DNA from: Aeromonas sp. FDAARGOS 1405
GTDB lineage: Bacteria > Pseudomonadota > Gammaproteobacteria > Enterobacterales > Aeromonadaceae
Assembly: GCF_019048265.1 (NCBI RefSeq)
Contig: NZ_CP077311.1
Location: 1,588,001 to 1,652,000 of the forward strand
DNA length: 64,000 nt
Direction of reading: 5' to 3'
Shown: piece by piece, positions 54,454 to 64,000 of the stretch
Layout: every line of letters begins with the position of its first letter
How positions within the stretch are numbered: the stretch's first letter is position 1
Position numbers and translations under genes: made by a program
Notes under the pieces: model-generated
What the model was told of the DNA's origin: nothing
What the model saw: only the letters and a program-made list of their open reading frames with translations
Databases searched by the model: none

Positions 54454-57400
54454 ATGGTTTACTCTTATACCGAAAAAAAACGCATTCGTAAGGACTTCGG
54501 TAAGCGAGACCAGGTACTGGACACGCCTTATCTGTTGTCCATTCAGCTGGACTCCTTCAAGCAGTTCATCGAGGCTGACCCGGAAGGTGAATATGGCCTA
54601 GAGGCCGCTTTCCGTAGCGTTTTCCCGATCACCAGTTACTCCGGTAGTGCTGAGCTTCAGTATGTCAGCTATCGCCTGGGTGAGCCGGTATTTGACGTAA
54701 AAGAATGCCAGATCCGTGGAGTGACCTACTCCGCGCCGCTGCGTGTCAAGCTTCGTATGGTTCTGTACGACCGTGAAGCAGCTGCCGGCACCGTCAAAGA
54801 CATCAAGGAACAAGAAGTATACATGGGCGAAATTCCGCTCATGACCGAGAACGGTACCTTTGTTATCAATGGTACCGAGCGGGTTATCGTTTCCCAGCTG
54901 CACCGCAGCCCGGGCGTCTTCTTCGACCACGATAAAGGCAAAACACATTCATCCGGTAAGGTGTTGTATAACGCCCGCGTTATCCCCTACCGTGGCTCCT
55001 GGCTGGACTTCGAGTTCGATGCGAAAGACAACCTGTTTGTCCGTATCGACCGTCGTCGCAAACTGCCGGCATCCATCATTCTGCGCGCCCTGGACTTCAC
55101 TTCCGAAGAGATCCTGGCCACCTTCTTCGAAACCATCGGTTTCGAGGTCAAAGATGGCAAGTTGATGATGGATCTGGTGCCGGAGCGCCTGCGTGGCGAA
55201 ACTGCGACCTTCGACATCGTGGCCAATGGTGCCGTGGTTGTTGAAACCGGTCGTCGTGTGACTGCCCGTCACATCCGTCAGCTGGAAAAAGATGCCGTTA
55301 CCCAGATTGAGGTACCGGTTGAGTACGTTGTTGGCAAAGTTGCTGCCAAGGACTACGCACATCCGCAAACTGGCGAACTGGTAGTGGCAGCCAACCAGGC
55401 TCTGAGTCTGGAAGCGATTGCCAACCTGTCCCAGGCCGGCTTCAAGCATTTCGAGGTTCTGTTCACCAACGAACTGGACCACGGTGCCTACATGTCCGAG
55501 ACCCTGCGCGTCGATTCCAGCACCAACCGTCTGGAAGCGCTGGTAGAAATCTACCGCATGATGCGTCCGGGCGAGCCGCCGACACGTGAAGCAGCAGAGC
55601 AGCTGTTCGAAAACCTGTTCTTCTCTGCCGAACGTTACGACCTGTCTACCGTAGGTCGGATGAAGTTCAACCGCCGTCTGGGTCGTGAAGACGAGACTGG
55701 CGCTGGCGTACTGACCAAAGACGACATCGTCGATGTGATGAAGCGCCTGATCGACATCCGTAACGGTAACGACGAAGTGGACGATATCGACCACCTGGGT
55801 AACCGTCGTATCCGTTCTGTCGGTGAAATGGCTGAAAACCAGTTCCGCGTCGGTCTGGTGCGTGTCGAGCGTGCGGTCAAGGAGCGTCTCTCCCTGGGCG
55901 ACCTGGACACCCTGATGCCGCAGGATCTGATCAACGCCAAGCCGATCTCCGCCGCAGTCAAAGAGTTCTTTGGTTCCAGCCAGCTGTCCCAGTTTATGGA
56001 CCAGAACAACCCGCTCTCCGAAGTGACCCACAAGCGCCGTATCTCTGCGCTGGGCCCGGGCGGTTTGACTCGTGAGCGTGCCGGCTTTGAAGTCCGAGAC
56101 GTACACCCGACCCACTACGGTCGTCTGTGCCCGATCGAGACTCCTGAAGGTCCGAACATCGGTCTGATCAACTCCCTGTCCGTGTACTCTCGTACCAACG
56201 AGTACGGTTTCCTCGAGACCCCGTACCGCAAGGTCATTGACGGTGTGATCACCGACGAAGTGGACTACCTGTCTGCTATTGAAGAAGGCAAGTACGTGAT
56301 CGCACAGGCTAACGCCGCGACCACCGAAGATGGCCGTCTGAAAGATGAATTGATCCCGTGCCGTCACAAAGGTGAATCCACCTTTATGAACGCCGACCAG
56401 ATCCAGTATATGGACGTGAGCCCGCAGCAGATCGTATCTGTGGCAGCGGCCCTGATCCCGTTCTTGGAACACGATGACGCGAACCGCGCATTGATGGGTT
56501 CAAACATGCAACGTCAGGCTGTACCGACCCTGCGCGCTGACAAGCCGCTGGTAGGTACCGGTATGGAACGCGCTGTGGCCGTTGACTCCGGTGTAACCGT
56601 AGTGGCCAAGCGTGGCGGCATGATCGACTACGTCGATGCCTCCCGTATCGTTATCAAGGTAAATGAAGATGAGCTGATGCCAGGCGAAGCCGGTATCGAC
56701 ATCTACAACCTGACCAAATACACCCGTTCCAACCAGAACACCTGTATCAACCAGCGTCCTTGTGTGATGTTGGGTGAGCCGGTCATGGCTGGCGACGTAC
56801 TGGCTGACGGCCCGTCCACCGATCTGGGTGAACTGGCTCTGGGTCAGAACATGCGCGTCGCGTTCATGCCGTGGAACGGTTACAACTTCGAAGACTCGAT
56901 CCTGGTGAACGAGCGTGTTGTTCAGGAAGATCGCCTGACCACCATCCATATCCAGGAACTGGCCTGTATCTCCCGTGACACCAAGCTGGGTCCGGAAGAG
57001 ATCACTGCTGACATCCCGAACGTGGGTGAAGCCGCTCTGTCCAAGCTGGACGAGTCCGGTATCGTCTACGTGGGTGCCGAAGTGAAGGGCGGCGACATTC
57101 TGGTCGGTAAGGTAACGCCGAAAGGTGAAACCCAGCTGACTCCGGAAGAGAAGCTGCTGCGCGCCATCTTCGGTGAGAAGGCGTCCGACGTGAAGGACTC
57201 TTCCCTGCGTGTACCGAACGGTGTGTACGGTACCGTGGTTGACGTGCAAGTCTTTACCCGCGATGGCGTGGAAAAAGACAAGCGCGCCAAAGAAATCGAA
57301 GAGATGCAGCTGAAGGAAGCGAAGAAGGACTTGACCGAAGAGTTCAAGATCCTGGAAGACGGCATTTTCGGCCGCTCCCGCAACCTGCTGCTGGCCGCCG

Positions 57401-58482
57401 GTTACAGCGAAGATCGTCTGAACAAGCTCGATCGTTCCAAGTGGTTTGAACTGGCCATCGAAGACGAAGGCAAGCAGACCGAACTGGAACAGATCGCTGA
57501 ACAGCACGTTGAGCTGAAAGCCGAGTTCGACAAGAAATTCGAGAACAAGCGTCGCAAGATTATCCAGGGTGATGATCTGGCGCCGGGCGTACTGAAAATC
57601 GTCAAGGTTTATCTGGCAGTCAAGCGTCGCATCCAGCCGGGTGACAAGATGGCGGGCCGTCACGGTAACAAGGGTGTTATCTCCAAGATCTGTCCGGTCG
57701 AGGATATGCCTCATGACGAGTTCGGCCGTCCGGTCGACATCGTACTGAACCCGTTGGGCGTACCATCACGTATGAACATCGGTCAGATCCTCGAAGTGCA
57801 CCTGGGCCTTGCGGCCAAGGGTATCGGCGAGAAGATCGATCGCATGGTCAAAGAGCAGCGCGAGCTGCACGAGATGCGCAACTTCCTGCAACAGGTCTAT
57901 GACCTGGGCGAGAAGGACACCCAGCAAGTGAACATCGCCGAACTGTCTGATGACGACGTACGTACCTTGGTGGGTAACCTGCGTAAGGGTCTGCCGGTTG
58001 CTACTCCAGTGTTTGATGGTGCCAAAGAGCGCGAAATCAAAGCCCTGCTGAAGCTGGCCGATCTGCCGGAATCCGGTCAGATTGATCTGTTCGATGGCCG
58101 TACCGGTAACCGCTTCGAGCGTAAAGTAACCGTTGGTTACATGTACATGCTCAAGCTGAACCACTTGGTCGACGACAAGATGCACGCGCGTTCTACCGGT
58201 TCTTACAGCCTTGTTACCCAGCAGCCGCTGGGTGGTAAGGCTCAGTTCGGTGGTCAGCGTTTCGGTGAGATGGAAGTGTGGGCCCTGGAGGCTTACGGTG
58301 CGGCATATACCCTGCAGGAAATGCTGACCGTCAAGTCTGACGATGTGAATGGCCGTACCAAGATGTATAAGAACATCGTGGATGGCGACCACCGTATGGA
58401 GCCGGGCATGCCCGAATCCTTCAACGTATTGCTGAAGGAAATCCGCTCTCTGGGTATCAACATCGAGCTGGACGAAGAGTAA
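54454..58482 (+). CDS. rpoB: RNA polymerase subunit beta
   Basis: At 1342 residues it matches the length of the E. coli protein. It starts [17 protein letters not shown] after GAGGAACCCT. The rifampicin region [18 protein letters not shown]...[13 protein letters not shown] is wild type at positions equivalent to Asp516, His526 and Ser531. The C-terminal clamp and [10 protein letters not shown] active-site lysine region are intact. The leader between the attenuator and ATG is 156 bp. An in-frame upstream ATG at 54391 lacks homology. Confidence 0.99.
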   Translation: MVYSYTEKKRIRKDFGKRDQVLDTPYLLSIQLDSFKQFIEADPEGEYGLEAAFRSVFPITSYSGSAELQYVSYRLGEPVFDVKECQIRGVTYSAPLRVKLRMVLYDREAAAGTVKDIKEQEVYMGEIPLMTENGTFVINGTERVIVSQLHRSPGVFFDHDKGKTHSSGKVLYNARVIPYRGSWLDFEFDAKDNLFVRIDRRRKLPASIILRALDFTSEEILATFFETIGFEVKDGKLMMDLVPERLRGETATFDIVANGAVVVETGRRVTARHIRQLEKDAVTQIEVPVEYVVGKVAAKDYAHPQTGELVVAANQALSLEAIANLSQAGFKHFEVLFTNELDHGAYMSETLRVDSSTNRLEALVEIYRMMRPGEPPTREAAEQLFENLFFSAERYDLSTVGRMKFNRRLGREDETGAGVLTKDDIVDVMKRLIDIRNGNDEVDDIDHLGNRRIRSVGEMAENQFRVGLVRVERAVKERLSLGDLDTLMPQDLINAKPISAAVKEFFGSSQLSQFMDQNNPLSEVTHKRRISALGPGGLTRERAGFEVRDVHPTHYGRLCPIETPEGPNIGLINSLSVYSRTNEYGFLETPYRKVIDGVITDEVDYLSAIEEGKYVIAQANAATTEDGRLKDELIPCRHKGESTFMNADQIQYMDVSPQQIVSVAAALIPFLEHDDANRALMGSNMQRQAVPTLRADKPLVGTGMERAVAVDSGVTVVAKRGGMIDYVDASRIVIKVNEDELMPGEAGIDIYNLTKYTRSNQNTCINQRPCVMLGEPVMAGDVLADGPSTDLGELALGQNMRVAFMPWNGYNFEDSILVNERVVQEDRLTTIHIQELACISRDTKLGPEEITADIPNVGEAALSKLDESGIVYVGAEVKGGDILVGKVTPKGETQLTPEEKLLRAIFGEKASDVKDSSLRVPNGVYGTVVDVQVFTRDGVEKDKRAKEIEEMQLKEAKKDLTEEFKILEDGIFGRSRNLLLAAGYSEDRLNKLDRSKWFELAIEDEGKQTELEQIAEQHVELKAEFDKKFENKRRKIIQGDDLAPGVLKIVKVYLAVKRRIQPGDKMAGRHGNKGVISKICPVEDMPHDEFGRPVDIVLNPLGVPSRMNIGQILEVHLGLAAKGIGEKIDRMVKEQRELHEMRNFLQQVYDLGEKDTQQVNIAELSDDDVRTLVGNLRKGLPVATPVFDGAKEREIKALLKLADLPESGQIDLFDGRTGNRFERKVTVGYMYMLKLNHLVDDKMHARSTGSYSLVTQQPLGGKAQFGGQRFGEMEVWALEAYGAAYTLQEMLTVKSDDVNGRTKMYKNIVDGDHRMEPGMPESFNVLLKEIRSLGINIELDEE

Positions 58483-58514
58483 GAGCTCGCTCTTATTGTT
58501 CGAGAATTGACGTG

Positions 58515-58545
58515 GGCGCCCCGCTGTTTTGGCAGCCGGGGCGCC
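58515..58545 (+). other. rpoB-rpoC intercistronic hairpin
   Basis: GGCGCCCCG pairs with CGGGGCGCC, extended by CTG/CAG with one bulged C. The GC-rich hairpin has no T-tract and lies midway between the genes, so it is more likely an mRNA stability or processing element than a terminator. Confidence 0.5.
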
Positions 58546-58573
58546 GAGGTTAGACTCCTGACAGGGGAAACAC

Positions 58574-62878
<4,305 letters not shown>

Positions 62879-62895
62879 CTCGTCATCCGTGATTG

Positions 62896-62923
62896 AAAAG
62901 GGCTCCTTCAAGGAGCCCTTTTT
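62896..62923 (+). terminator. rpoBC terminator
   Basis: An 11-bp stem AAAAGGGCTCC/GGAGCCCTTTT with a short TTCAA loop and T5, 17 bp after the rpoC stop. Confidence 0.92.
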
Positions 62924-62989
62924 GTTGGCCAATTCCTCGGCAAAGGTAGACGCAGCGCGGGTTTCAGGATGATCCAGAGCAAAGTTGTA

Positions 62990-63021
62990 GAGTAAAAAAT
63001 CAAAAAAAGTTGACTTTACTC
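62990..63021. promoter_or_regulatory. Inverted repeat and promoter region of the YheO-like gene
   Basis: GAGTAAA and TTTACTC flank an 18-bp A-rich centre. The repeat overlaps a TTGACT -35-like box (63010-63015) with a weak TAAAAC 16 bp on. CCCCTG/CAGGGG (63021-63026 and 63061-63066) is a second outer repeat. The arrangement suggests an autoregulatory operator. Confidence 0.35.
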
Positions 63022-63072
63022 CCCTGCAATTTAAAACTCGGGAAAGTTGAATGGTTATTACAGGGGTAGAAC

Positions 63073-63789
63073 ATGACTGTCGGTATCGAGGAAGCCATGC
63101 TTCCCGAAGAACAGCTGATCAGCCGCACTTTTACAGATGAAGACAGGGAATTGTTGCGCTCATACGATGGGCTCATCGATGGCTTGGCCGAGCTGTTCGG
63201 CAAGCATTGTGAAGTGGTACTCCACTCCCTGGAAAATCTGCACGAGTCGGTGATCAAGATCGCCAACGGCTTCAATACCGGACGCACCCTCGGGGCGCCC
63301 ATCACCGATCTCGCCCTGCGCATGCTCAAGGATATCGAGAGCACCGGCCAGGATTACACCCAGAGCTATTTCGCTCGCAGCCGTACCGGCGCTCTGATGA
63401 AGTCGAGCACCATCGCCATTCGCAACAGTGAGCGGCAAGTAGTGGGGCTTATTTGCATCAACCTGCACATCAATGCGCCCTTCCACGAGTTCGTGGCCGA
63501 ATTTTTCCCGACGCCCCAGCAGGCGGCGCGTCAGTCACCAGAGACCTTCGCCAATAGCGTGGAAGAGCTGGTTGCACAGACGGTGGATAACACCATCGAC
63601 GAGATCAACCGCGATCCCACCGTGGCCAACAATGCCAAGAACCGCTTCATCGTGACCCAGCTGTTCGAGAAGGGCATTTTCGACATCAAGGATTCGATCA
63701 ATCTGGTGGCGGACAAACTCAATATTTCAAAACATACCGTTTATCTTTACATCCGACAGCGCAAGCAGGGTGAAGACGAGAACGAGTAA
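63073..63789 (+). CDS. YheO/DguR-type transcriptional regulator (PAS-like + HTH)
   Basis: This 238-residue regulator has an N-terminal YheO-like PAS domain (about 25-135: LAELFGKHCEVVLHSLENLHESVIKIANG and VVGLICINLHIN). The C-terminal helix-turn-helix (about 190-232) reads GIFDIKDSINLVADKLNISKHTVYLYIR. E. coli YheO has the same layout but unknown function; related proteins such as DguR/DauR control D-amino acid use. It is followed 24 bp later by ridA, a pairing also seen in D-glutamate utilisation clusters, so a role in amino acid or enamine metabolism is a reasonable inference. Confidence 0.8.
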   Translation: MTVGIEEAMLPEEQLISRTFTDEDRELLRSYDGLIDGLAELFGKHCEVVLHSLENLHESVIKIANGFNTGRTLGAPITDLALRMLKDIESTGQDYTQSYFARSRTGALMKSSTIAIRNSERQVVGLICINLHINAPFHEFVAEFFPTPQQAARQSPETFANSVEELVAQTVDNTIDEINRDPTVANNAKNRFIVTQLFEKGIFDIKDSINLVADKLNISKHTVYLYIRQRKQGEDENE

Positions 63790-63813
63790 CTCATTCCAGA
63801 AGGGGATAGATGA

Positions 63814-64000
63814 ATGGCTAAAGAAGTGATTGCAACCGACAAGGCGCCTGCCGCGATTGGTCCGTATGTTCAGGCTACCAAGGTTGGCGAGATGATCTTC
63901 ACCTCCGGGCAGATCCCGCTCGATCCTGCCACCATGGAGATCGTTGCTGGCGGCATCGAAGAGCAGGCAGAACGGGTGATGAAGAATCTGGTTGCCGTGT
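63814..64000 (+). CDS. ridA: RidA family enamine/imine deaminase (3' truncated by the window)
   Basis: The first 62 codons are present, beginning [18 protein letters not shown] and including [16 protein letters not shown], typical of the RidA/YjgF family. The conserved arginine lies beyond the window edge. RidA hydrolyses reactive enamines and imines such as 2-aminoacrylate. AGAAGGGGATAG precedes the ATG. It is probably co-transcribed with the upstream regulator. Confidence 0.93.
   Translation, partial: MAKEVIATDKAPAAIGPYVQATKVGEMIFTSGQIPLDPATMEIVAGGIEEQAERVMKNLVAV

Overview
The window is chromosomal DNA from a gammaproteobacterium, most likely Aeromonas (species not determinable). The evidence is the GC-rich coding sequence, the enterobacterial-like order murB-birA-coaA-tRNA-tufB-secE-nusG-rplKAJL-rpoBC, and the mix of enteric-type (arn, glrK-qseG-glrR, msrPQ, torCA) and Vibrio-like (ktrAB, folM/folK) neighbourhoods. 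I saw no insertion sequence, prophage, CRISPR array or rRNA gene. Coding density is high and most units end in recognisable intrinsic terminators.

Layout. 1-2.3 kb: the 3' end of a TcyP-type cystine symporter, then a CoA-disulfide-reductase-like flavoenzyme. 2.3-13.1 kb: a complete aminoarabinose (Ara4N) lipid A modification locus, arnBCADTEF on the minus strand, facing a divergent ugd that overlaps a second ArnT-like glycosyltransferase. 13.4-24.2 kb: bamD/rluD-pgeF-clpB (heat-shock promoter), asnA/asnC, an orphan solute-binding protein, small membrane and CBS proteins, folM/folK overlapping tail to tail, and a 30-residue YnhF-like membrane peptide. 24.3-27.5 kb: glrK-qseG-glrR, in which GlrR lacks the sigma-54 contact loops. 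27.5-33.2 kb: a DUF1097 protein, a CRP-like site, a tiny membrane ORF, msrPQ, and a PepSY/PepSY/response regulator/PhoQ-like kinase group. 33.2-39.7 kb: torCA, divergent from a kinase with a degenerate receiver and a cyclic-nucleotide-binding-like domain, plus a stand-alone receiver. 39.7-47.9 kb: topB behind a near-consensus LexA box, a reactive-chlorine-type cluster (RclC-like, AhpD-like, RclR-like), ktrAB, and murB-birA. 47.9-62.9 kb: coaA, then the large information-processing block from tRNA-Tyr to rpoC. The window ends with a YheO/DguR-like regulator and a truncated ridA.

Together, ugd and the arn genes can make UDP-Ara4N, load it on undecaprenyl phosphate, flip it and transfer it to lipid A, which is the classical route to polymyxin resistance. 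torCA and msrPQ are membrane-linked periplasmic molybdoenzyme systems for TMAO respiration and methionine sulfoxide repair.

The most unusual items are: a tRNA-Thr(GGU) relic upstream of tufB whose anticodon loop has been deleted; a GlrR with both sigma-54-contacting loops missing; sigma-70 promoters whose -10 lies in the loop of a hairpin, three times in the tufB-rplJ block; a LexA box 16 bp before topB; and a multi-branched structured element between clpB and asnA.
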